Made by a program: the position numbers and the translations under genes
NCBI GenBank assembly: GCA_946811185.2
Contig: OX328107.1
Span: 15,217,565 to 15,281,564, forward strand
Origin: Hippopus hippopus
Lineage: Eukaryota > Mollusca > Bivalvia > Cardiida > Cardiidae
DNA: 64,000 nt
Reading direction: 5' to 3'
Shown: positions 1 to 11,300 of the stretch, piece by piece
How positions within the stretch are numbered: the stretch's first letter is position 1
How the letters are laid out: every line of letters begins with the position of its first letter
The notes under the pieces: generated by a model
Told to the model about the DNA's origin: nothing
Seen by the model: only the letters and a program-made list of their open reading frames with translations
Databases searched by the model: none

Positions 1-1096
1 TCTACACATCTGAAATAAATTTACACTTACTTATGAGTATGTATGTACATGTAAAATGATAAATCTCTGTCAAAAGGTCCAGTCTGCATGCAAACATAGA
101 TAAGGAACGTTTTCATTATAGTGCAGCAAGAGTTCTCATTGTTTATAATTGTCATCAAATTGCCGCAACAATATTAATGACTGTCGTTTTGAGCAAACAC
201 ATGGTACTAAGCAATATTTGCAAGTTACTTTTTACTGTTTGAACAATTATGATTATCATGACATCAATTAATGTGGTTTCATGAGTTAGCCCAGTAGTGC
301 TGAATAAATAAAACGGACACTGTCGGTCAGTTCTAACAATGCAGATATCGCAGTTTCAAGGCTTTTTGGTTTGACAGGTTGGGTGTCATACTATCTGGCA
401 AAGAAGTGGACAGTGTAGATCCGAGATCAGACTGCACGGAACGTACAGTCTGATCTCGATCTACGTTGTCCCTATTTGCAACTAAATCTAGATTCAGTAC
501 CTAAGGGACTCATACAGCAGCTCTAGTACAAAGGCAATAGAGAGTGCAACACAAGAAGGTTACTGAGTAATTGTAAGAAAAGAAAACATTGGTCTTTCCT
601 TTGATGGTTTTCTTTGCCTCACCGATATCTTTTTAAAAAGTGTTGCTAAACGAGAAATTTCTCGTGACTTTTTTTCGTTCCAATGATTACCTATGCTTTG
701 CCTGTGTTAAACTTTAACTTGTATCGATAACACAATTTTAAAAAGATGTGTTTAAAACTCGTCTGCTGCAAATTTGTTGGGGGGGGGGGGGAGTAAGTGG
801 TGAATTCTTTTCAAGAGCACAAAAGTTAAAAATTTAAACTTGTCCAATTTGAATGCTTTTGCAGACGACAAAAAATTAATGAAATATAGCTCAATTGGCT
901 GAATTTGTCTATGAGTGGGTAAAACTATTGTGGGCGAAAAGGAAAAAAATGCTGATTACCAGCATTTTCTCCTTTTCACCACAATGTTTTCAAAAGCCTT
1001 TTTCGCCATAGTCGTTAAAACATGAAAATTATGTGGTAACATGTTAAATCCATTTACATAAATATTTAAGATTTGCATTTATAATCACAATTAAAA
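1..1096. other. Host intron/flank with hairpin repeats
   Basis: No exon recognised. It holds a family B palindrome at about 405-475, a poly-G run at about 779-791, and a family C hairpin at about 930-985. Presumably it is an intron upstream of the missing C-terminal SLCO exons. Confidence 0.5.
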
Positions 1097-2162
1097 TTAT
1101 TATTCTAACATGACACGTGAATTCAACTCTATAAATACAGTGCAACGAAAGCGTGGTAAAATCTGCGTCATTCTATATAGAATGACGTCATTCTGTATAA
1201 AGTAAGTAAATAAGTTATTCAGTGGAATATAATCTGCATCCGCGTTTTTACTCTAAGCATGAACTTGTTTTCCTTTCATTAAGAGTTGGTCATGTTAGAA
1301 TCGAAATAATCTTCTTTCTATCGTAGTTTATGGTTCAATAAACCACTTTGTGAGTTATGAGGCGCAATGAATAAACCACTCGGGCTATCGGACTCGTGGA
1401 TTATTTATTGTGCCTCATAACTCACAACTGTGGTTTATTGAACGATAAACCACGATAGAAAGAAGATTATTTCTTAATTAATTTTCGATAGTTCGGATAC
1501 ATTAACTCTTAGGCTGCTAAGTGCGACTCACTGACCTTTCACGGACAGCGTAGATCAAGATCAGACTGCACAGAGCGTACAGTCTGATCTTGGATATAGA
1601 TCTACCCTATCCGATAAGGAGATAAATTTACTCCAAGATACGTTTCAAATAGCAATATTTCGGTTTTTACTATTGGCTTGAAAGTCTCATTTCTTTCATT
1701 TAGCGGGATAAGGGTCAATCAGAAATACGAGCTACGTTTGCGACAGCATTTTCTAGATTGTTTAAGAAATAATCTTCTTTCTATCGTGGTTTATCGTTCA
1801 ATAAACCACAGTTGTGAGTTATGAGGCACAATAAATAATCCACGAGGGCGATAGCCCGAGTGGTTTATTCATTGCGCCTCATAACTCACAACGTGGTTTA
1901 TTGAACCATAAACTACGATAGAAAGAAGATTATTTCGATTCTAACATGACCCCAACTCTTAAGCAAAGGAAAACAAGTTCATACTTAGAGTAAAAACGCG
2001 GATGCAGATTATATTCCATCGAATAACTTACTTACTTACTTTATACAGAATGACGTCACTCTATATAGAATGACGTCACTCCACATAGAATAACGTAGAT
2101 TTTACCACGCTTTCGTTGCACTGTGTTTATAGAGCCGAATTCACGTGTCATGCTAGAATTAT
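1097..2162. repeat. Large foldback repeat with nested palindromes
   Basis: Two arms of about 390 bp (about 1097-1476 and 1768-2162) are inverted copies of each other. Within each arm a further foldback lies at 1303-1476 and 1768-1936. The outer arms contain TATATAGAATGACGTCA-type repeats. A family B palindrome (about 1541-1615) fills the centre. It resembles a non-autonomous foldback/TIR DNA transposon with a nested insertion; no coding capacity was seen. Confidence 0.7.
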
Positions 2163-2168
2163 AATTAC

Positions 2169-2356
2169 CTCATGGTAGCCATGGACGCAGGAGTAGTAGC
2201 AGTTAATACCGATATCATCATGATAAACAGACAAGGAGCGAGGATTTTCAGACTTGTACAATCGTCGTCATCACATCGGCCTGACGTGGCCGTGGCGTCC
2301 ATATCCTGTGGTATACCGAGACTCTGTGCCACACAGCTGCAGTTCGTGTACGGTTC
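2169..2356 (-). CDS. SLCO: SLCO exon, end of outer loop 5 and TM10
   Basis: 188-bp exon encoding EPYTNCSCVAQ, SGRCDDDC and a TM span ending ASMATMR. Its donor (GTAATT) is only a few bases from the arm of the foldback repeat at about 1097-2162, so the intron 5' end lies in repeat sequence. Confidence 0.88.
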
Positions 2357-5300
2357 CTAGAAATTGAAAATAATGGAATTCTATTGGACAAAGCGGACTA
2401 ACTCAAACATTTGAGCGGGGTCTGTGAAATGCAGGTTAAATGCATCTTCGCAATGCATCATACCAAGCAAAACTGGTTCAATCGTGAAGAAGAATGGTCC
2501 TTTGATAAGCAGAAAGTTTACCATTTGCAAAAAGTTTCGACCTACATGAGTTACATGTATTGTAATTCGCTGTAGCGAAAATAATCTTTTAAAAAAGATG
2601 AATACTTTGAATTTAGAAGTTACTTACCATAGGACCTGCTGGCGCTCTGAGACAGCCGGCGTGGCAGCCAGAAAAGTAGACGACGTTATCCTTCCCACAG
2701 ACTGGGTTAAATGCCATCTTCCCACAGTCGCAGTTAGTATTGCAATTAGCTGTGTACCCTTCTATAAGACTGGGCAAAGACATGATAATGTATTTAATCT
2801 AACCTTTATATAATATACCAGAGATAAAAATAATCAGCGTAAACAACAATTATTCTTTAACAGCAACTTCACAACTGATTCGGATCAAATACTTCTAAAA
2901 TTACGATTTCCATACTTGGTCAAAATCATTGTAAAAAAACATGGTGGAAAAAAGGAGAAAATTCTGGTTACTAGCATTTTCTCCCTTTTCAACAGTGTTC
3001 TTTAAAAAGTCTTTGTTAAAAGGGTCATTAAAAGTCCGGATTGTTCGGTGAAGGGTTCACTTGATGTAACAGCAATTATCGTGCCTTTGAAATCTAGTTA
3101 AGCAGCATACCTCATTGCTCATCCGCTGTTCTTTTAACGGAAAGGAAAACAGTTTTGGGAGGGAACAATTTCTCGGATAAAGTTACGGCTCGTTTCCATT
3201 GAGCCATGCTCTGGCAGAAGGGAACTTAATGCATCTCCATGCATTATACCAAGTAAGCCATCACACTATCATGGATCCATAAAATTCATTTTGTCTAACA
3301 ACCAATGGTATCGTGAGGTAGAGTGGTCCTTGGACAAACAGAAAATTGATCGGTAACGAAAAGTTTCGGCCAAGGCCAGCCTGCGCGGACTGCGCAGGCT
3401 GACCTGAATCGATACTTTTCCTGTATGTATTAAGCCTCCTTTTTACAGAGCATGTATCATTTATATTTTCCGAAGCTATAAACTGCGGGGGAGTAGTAAA
3501 GGACGGTAGAATAGGGTACTACCCAGGGCCCGGGTAGTACCCTATTCTACCGTCCCTGAGTGCCCTACATCACCATCCCTGACAAAAATGGGGCCCTATT
3601 TGCTGTCCCCGAAAGATTTTTTTTTATTTTGTCCCTAGGCTCTCTTCCCTGAGAGGGAATTAGCATTCAAAATGGCGGCCGTGTGGAGGATACTCTGGGG
3701 ACAAAAATGCCCCAGGCTCCCGTCCCTGAGCGGAATTTTTTGCAAAAAAGGGAAAAGGGGGGGAGTTTTGCCTATTCTCTCTACCCTGAGAGGGATTTAG
3801 CATTCAAAGTGCAGGCCTTATGACTAACAGACTGGGTAAAAAATGGCCAGATCAGTGAGTTGGACTTAGTTTTTTTCACCCTATGGATGATTTTTTCTCT
3901 TTCTAATTGCCTGACCATTGAGTTGGACTTAGACTTTTTCTACATCTCTATGAATGATTTCTCTTTTCTAAAAGGAAATTTATCTTATATCACTGAGTTG
4001 GACTTAGTTTTTTCACCCTATGGATGATTTTTTTCTCTCTAAATGGAATTTGTCCCTATATCACTGAGTTGGTCTTAGCTTTTTTCCCCTATGAATGATT
4101 TCTAATTGCCTGAGCACTGAGTTGAACTTAGACTTTTTTTTTACCCTATGTATGATTTCTAAATGTCTGACCATTGAGTTGGACTTAGTCTTTTTTTACA
4201 TCTATGAATGATTTTTTCTTTCTAAATGTCTGACCATTGAGTTGGTCTTAGTTTTTTTTCCCCTATGAATGATTTTCTCTCTTTCTAAAAGGAAATTTAT
4301 CTTATATCACTGAGTTGGACTTAGTTTTTTACATCTCTATGAATGATTTTTTCTTTCTAAAAGACTGAGCACTGAGTTGGTCTTAGCTTTTTTCCCCTAT
4401 GAATGATTTCTAATTGCCTGAGCACTGAGTTGAACTTAGACTTTTTTTTTACCCTATGTATGATTTCTAAATGTCTGACCATTGAGTTGGACTTAGTCTT
4501 TTTTTACATCTATGAATGATTTTTTCTTTCTAAATGTCTGACCATTGAGTTGGTCTTAGTTTTTTTTCCCCTATGAATGATTTTCTCTCTTTCTAAAAGG
4601 AAATTTATCTTATATCACTGAGTTGGACTTAGCTTTTTACATCTCTATGAATGATTTTTTCTTTCTAAAAGACTGAGCACTGAGTTGGATTTAGTCTTTT
4701 TTCTGCATCTATGAATGATTCTTACTCTTTACAGTATAACTCTCTGGAGTATAACTCTTTTGGAACGCGTCTCTTCTAAAAGAAAGATAGAACTTTCATG
4801 GTAATGGTTAGTCCTGAAAAGGACTGTTGGGTTAGCTCTGAAAAGAGCTGTGACAATTTGAAAAAATGACAACTTGAAGATAGAACTTTCGTCTGACAGC
4901 TTGAAGATAGAACTTTCGTCTGACATCTTGAAGATAGAACTTTCGTGGTAGATGTTTAGTCCTGAAAAGGACTGTTGGGTTAGCTCTGAAAAGAGCTGTG
5001 ACAATTTGAAGAAATGACAATTTGAAGATAGAACTTTCGTCTAACAGCTTGAAGATAGAACTTTCGTCTGACAATTTGAAGAAATGACAATTTGAAGAAA
5101 AGATAGAACTTACGTCTGACAATTTGAAGAAAGGTAGATCTTCCGTGGTAGATGGTTAGCCCTGAAAAGGGCTCTTGGGGTGTCCCTAAAAGGGACCAGG
5201 TTTTGGAGGTTGTGTTTTTAAGCACAACCTCCAACCTTCCTGCACGCCGGACAGCTACTCGCAGCCCGCTTCCTTATCCTTTTCAGCTCCTGAGCGTCTA

Positions 5301-8300
5301 GGTTGAAGTTCAGCGAGAACGGTGCCTCGTTGTCATCATCCCAACTTTCTGGTTTTGGTACAACGACCTTCTTCTTCTCCGACAGTTGGGCAAGCTCGCT
5401 AAAGCTCATATCTCTTAAAGCACACTCCATATTGTCTACAAGTCGAAGAGAATGAACGATGTGCGGGAAATGACACTGGGTTTTATAGGTTTTCAGACGG
5501 ATTGAACTAGATGACCCATGACGTCATTTTCTCCTATGTTTTTCCCGCGTCGGCGTTTCATGCTGTTTTGGCTCCAAATTAACGTTATCCAATCAGATTT
5601 ACCGTTGTTTTTTCTTTTACTAAATGTTTTACTATTGACCAATCCGTGGGTTTGTTACATTTTCTTGTTCGGGGGATTTTATTGTTGACCAATCCGTGGG
5701 TTTGTTACATTTTCTTGTTCGGGGGATTTTATTGTTGCCCAATCCATGGGTTTGTTACATTTTCTTGTTCGGGTTAGAAAAACTAGAGTTTAACTAACCT
5801 ATGACTTTTTTTTATTGTGAATCTTTTGAGTTTTTTTGACAATTTTGAGTTTTTTTTGACAATTTGAGGAAAGATAGAACTTTCGTGGTAGATGGGTAGC
5901 CCTGAAAAGGGCTGTTTTTTTTTGGAGGCTGTGTTTTTTTCCACTTTTAATGGCAGCACCCGAAATTCGCTTGGCAAATGGGGCATGCTGTAATCTTCCT
6001 CCCGAACTCGATATCAACCAAGATGATATCCGGTGTTGTCTTTAATAATAGCTGAACTAATCTTTCGCCGAGATCTTTGTATGGCTGTGTTATACGTCGC
6101 AGTTGGTTTTGTTCCTCCTCTCCTACGAGATGAGTGGTTAGTTGCAATAACTGTTGCCCTGCATTTAGATACTCTTGGAGAGCCTCACGTAGTTGATGAT
6201 TTAGTTCTTCCATATTGATATTGCTTCCGAATGTTGACACTGCTTTCGAAGTGATCGTTAGCTGAGAATCAAAGAAATGGTGAATGTATGAAAATAACGC
6301 AAGGGTTTTATGCGTTTAAGGAGGATTGAAATTTTTTAAAGAGCTCGGACCTGGCAGAAAGCACATACATTTTTTCCATGCTACGTTTCATGCTAATATA
6401 GCAAAAAAAGTTATGAGACGTTGTATGGGAAAAATGTAACCAGAACAAGTCTTTCGGGGAAAAACAGAATGAAGAACTCTATTGTTTTTGAACTTTTATT
6501 TATTGAACTTTTATTTACTGAACAGAACTAAACATTGAAACATTTTTTTGCAATGCATCATAAAAAATTTCTTGACAATGAAAAAAATTTTCTTAACAAT
6601 GAAAAAAATCACAAGCAAACATTTTTTTGCAATGCATCATAAAAAAATTTCTTGACAATGAAAAAAAATTTCTTAACAATGAAAAAAATCACAAGCAAAC
6701 ATTTTTTTTGCAATGCATCATAAAAAATTTCTTGACAATGAAAAAAACATTTTCTTAACAATGAAAAAATCGCACTGAAATATTTTTTCACAATGAATTA
6801 TTCTCAACGAATTAATCGCAATGAATTAATCACAATGAATTATTTTTTTCGCAACGAATTATTTACAATGAATTAATCGCAAAAAAACAGTTTATAACAA
6901 ATTTTTATAATGCAAATTCGCAAACACCACGAGTTACACATTTGTTTTCATATTCCGTAATGTCTTTATGCAATTGGTCATACCCAAAAAACATTGTATA
7001 CTCACTGTCCATATCGTCGAAATCTCGTAGTCCTATGAATGGAGCAACATGTCTATAAGCGTCTTTTGTTGAAAGAGCTGAATTTACTACTTCTTCTGTA
7101 ACATCTCTATCAAATAGAATATACCCTGACATGCTTTCCATTGTTTCTCCGTAGGAATCATGAACAGATCCTTTTTTGTAGCGTAAGTAAAAGTTAAATA
7201 GAACTGATTTCATTTTCACAACGTTAAGAAAACTTTCTTCTGTTGTTCCTATGATAAAAAATGTCCATCGGCTTGTGGATCGAAACAGTTTACTAATAAC
7301 ATTGTCTTTCATACAGCTATCTGCTAAATAAGTCTTGAGAACGAGATCCAGCCCCGAATCGTCCACCATCATCGCAATAAAGTTGAATATAGCATACACT
7401 TTGTAGGACTTTTCTCCTTTTGCAACCCATTTAAACATTTTTTTGATCCACATTTTCACACAGAAAAATTTAATGTTAAGCTGTGTTTGTTCATCAAACG
7501 TATGCTGTCGAACAAATTCTCCATAAATTTTTTCACGTAGTTCTATTGGTAGCGGTAACATGATTGTTATTTTTTGAACAGTTGCTAATATTTTTCCCCG
7601 ACTTACTTTGAGTGATTGGTACACAACAATGTGATATGAAATTATTTTCTCAAGCTTTTATAACCATAGGGTACAGTATCAGTACCATTTACAATGACTC
7701 TCTTGGTGTATACAGAACGAAACGTTTTTGTTTGTGGTTCACTGGTAACCGTTCTATCTCTGTGTCTTTTAATTTTACAATCATACTGAATTTTGATTTC
7801 TACTGTACGATCCAAAGCACATTTCGAATATGTATCGAAATTTACCACCTGTTTTGTATTGTAATCCAGAGTAATCCCCTTTACTTTACATTTGCTTATC
7901 TCTTTTCCATCTTTTGTTTTCATTTTGTAAGCATAATTCTTAGGTCCAAGTCCTCTGAATTGAGTAATTTTACAAGCAGGCTCTTCATCAGTCCATTTTC
8001 CTAAACGGCTGTTAATAATAGGGGGATTCCATAATTCGGGGTCGTGAATGTACATACAACTATCTGTATCGAAATACAGAACTCTATCTTTTAACTTTTC
8101 AAGAACACTGTACAATTCCAACCTTGCATAAGCTGTTACGTAAGAACCTACTATCACATTGGCTGTAGCATGGGTGTCAATATGTTCCAACTTTGATTCA
8201 TAGTTAACCAAGATGAATGAACAGTTCTCATCAAAGATTTCTACATGCTTTACAATGAAATTGGGGTTGGTGACTAATTCAAAATATTTAGACGGATCAC

Positions 8301-11300
8301 TGATGTATTCCGTCTGGATCATTTTTTCACGCTGAGCTAATTTTCCCCAAAGGCAGTTCAACATAATCTTAGCAAATGATCTTCTCCCAGGATTTCTTTG
8401 AATACAACTTGGATCAAGACGAACACCTTCTGCCTTCTCATATTCACAAACGAACTGATCTTTTTCTGAGTCTGATTGACAGCTATCTGGATAACCACTG
8501 GCTTCTTGCTTAATTTTCAAGAAATTGTCCACATAATGTTTAAAGAACTGATCTGACACAGAATTGAAATGCCAAATTTCATACACTTGCAATAATCGAT
8601 AACCGCAGTCAAGAGCCTTGAATAAATCAAAAGTAACCCAAGTTCCGACCAAAGCCCTCTCTTCTTTACCATGTCTACAAATGTTTGAGCTTTCTTCTGC
8701 ACATTTCATACAGAGGGGAAACATCATTTTGTTGTTACAGTGAACTGGAAGAACGGGGTGAAACAAATCAGTTGGAGGCAAAACTTTGCATTTGATTAAT
8801 CCCTCATATTGGCGAATATTGTTCATATCAATATTCTCAGTAGACAAAATTTCTGGATGACCTACAGGGTAGGATTTGTGTTTACAAACATAAGGGTATA
8901 GAGAACAGATATCGATGTACTTAATTTCCTTTTTGGTTTTTTCATCAACATCATATCCAATTTTTATTGCATTACATCTTCCCCCGGACAAACCATCCCT
9001 CGGATCGATAGGGTCCCAATGTGGATATAACTTTTCAATGTGTTTTTTGTACTCTTTATCCTTCATCTTAGCATCAAATTCGTGTTCCCAAATGTACACT
9101 ACATTATATCCCAGGTCTTCGATATCTGCTATACGTTCAAAAGTACGTTCGTACAATTCAGACATGGTTTTTCCATTAATAGGATTGATCTGTTTTCGAT
9201 CTGTATAGCATACAGGACAACCATGATACAAATCCCCAAGAAATTCATAAACAGTGTTTGATTGATGGTGAAAACCATCTACACTATATTTCCCGATTTG
9301 AGCTTCACCACCATTTTTTGCATGCTGAATATTAATACCTTTTTCCTGAGCAATGCTTTGAACCCATCGTATCGCTTTCATAGAAAAGCGACGTCTGGAT
9401 GAGTCTTTACTTGAAATGATAGCTATTTGATTTTCTGGTAAATATTTGCTTCGCCACACCTTGTTACAGGCATCTGCGATGGTAATCGCCTCTAAAAATG
9501 GACAAATACCACCCTGTTCGATAAACAGCTTTCTGAATTCAGCACACCCTCGTCTGAGGATATCAACGTCTGACCTACAGTACATTTCCATCTCCTTCTG
9601 AAAATTGAATTCCTCACCATTTCGAACTTTGTCATTATACCAAACTATAAATTTTGACCTAGCCTCTTCAGACATTGAGTCGGGTTTGTAATAAGACATA
9701 TCCAAGTAGGGTCCGATGTAACTCCAAAATTCATCTGTATTCGCCCAGTGAGGAAAGTAACCTTTTTTCATTTCTTGAAGGTCAAAGGTGGATGGAAATT
9801 TTGCCAAACCAAAACTCATGAAATTGAAAGAATCGATCAGACGTACACCGTTCAGTTCTAACTTCATAATATTGTTTCCATTCATGATCACTTTTGGAAG
9901 TTTTAACCCAACTTTGACAATATAGTCAAGAATGAACTGACCGTCATAGCCTTTGAAATTATGGGCAATAACCGTAACCCCTTTATGATGTTTTGAAAAG
10001 AGCCAGTTGCAAAATTGACTCAAAGTTTCTTCACCTTGAAAAATAACTTCCCTACCCTCTTCAAATTCACTGCATGTAGAACAATGAAAATCAAGTGATT
10101 TATCGATACATACATCACACGCTCTGTGTGCGATACAATAATTCGGGATGTGTACGCCTGTGTCTTGTTTGCATTCAAAATCAAAGAAAATAAACTGTGG
10201 TTTTTTGACTACAAAAGAACTCGTCTCATCATCGCTGTCATGGTTCAACTTACTTTGGTAAGGTTGAATATAGCAATGATGAGAAAAGTTAACAATTCTC
10301 TTACAGATATGACATCTTTTCTTCCCATTGCAAACATGATTTTTCTTTCTGACATAATATTGTGCACCGCATTTCGAGCAGAGTTTCACTAATTCACAAA
10401 TGGATTTCTTTTCTTTACCTTGAACATTTCTGTGATTTTCAAAGCATTCAGCACTAAAAAATCGTCTACTGCAAACACTGCAAACATATTCTTTTGATTC
10501 TGATGGACATTTTCCTTTGCGATAACAACCTTTACAGATATTTGAACAAACATGACTTTCCCGGTGAGAGTAACCCACATCACAGAACTCACAATAATAT
10601 CCACAACTAAGAAAACCTTTGATAGATTTAATGTAGTCATAATGGTTTTGATGAAAGTACAAATGTATGATCTTACTATTGGCTTTCACTTCTGGATGTT
10701 TAAATATTTTTTCCACTTTTGAATGCTGTTGGTGAACTTTAATGACATAGCCTTTTTCATACAAGATTGTTTGAATTTTTTTGTATTCATCAATTCCTAC
10801 AGACTGTGTTGGTGAAACTCCAGCTTCACGTAACAATTTCTCAGCTTCAGTCTTTTGAAGGACGTAATTTGAACGACGAATACGATCCCATTTTCTATTC
10901 CATACTTCGGTGTTTTCACGTTCACTGTAGCAAATTCCCACAACAACAGCTCTTGCAAAACATAGTTGGTCATGATTGTCAATTTGAATAATAGATTTCT
11001 TATTCTGGGCAAAAAACTTTGAATCTAATTCTGACGATCTATTTTTTTGTTTTCCGCTACCACTTGGTGGTGTTGTATGTGTAATGTCAAATGTCATGAA
11101 TCCATCGTTCAAGACGAAATCTGTATTCGATTGTAAAACTCGTTCAATTTCATTCAGCATAGTTTCACCTTGTAACTGGTCTGCAGCTAAAAAAGGAATA
11201 TGGATTCCTATTTCCAACGAAGGATGATTGATGGTAATTCTAATCATGTCCGTAGGGTTAGCATTTAACTTTCGAATGATTTCACGGGTAACATCGTCAA

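Larger units (their letters stand above)
3492..6944. repeat. Left terminal inverted repeat of element 1
   Basis: About 3.45 kb, inverted copy of 14212-17973. From tip inward: terminal hairpin, short GC-rich blocks, tandem array (about 3810-4735), minisatellite with histone-like hairpins, 70-aa gene with its promoter, CCAAT repeats, 88-aa gene with leader, AT-rich tandem repeats. The inner end includes the last dozen codons of the 218-aa gene. Confidence 0.88.

Noticed and set aside
3810..4735. CRISPR-like array
   Set aside because: The units have no constant repeat with unique spacers; they form a higher-order tandem repeat in an animal transposon arm.
4729..5234. Overlapping minus-strand frames rich in SDESSIFKLS repeats (mirrored at 16035-16428)
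   Set aside because: They are translations of the minisatellite and stem-loop region in several frames. They contain the hairpins themselves and are not kept in element 3 with the same frame.
5961..6017. Frames reading SGGRLQHAPFAKRIS and similar (5799-6017, 15142-15363)
   Set aside because: Out-of-frame readings of the 88-aa gene and its 3' stem-loop region.
5218..6213. LxCxE Rb-binding motif in the small arm proteins
   Set aside because: Looked for because of the E2F promoters; no L-x-C-x-E was found in the 70, 88, 98, 68 or 46-aa proteins.
6609..6791. 60-aa frame (MKKYFSAIFSLL...) and its mirror at 14368-14550
   Set aside because: It translates the 80-bp AT-rich tandem repeat at the inner arm edge; no start context or conservation.
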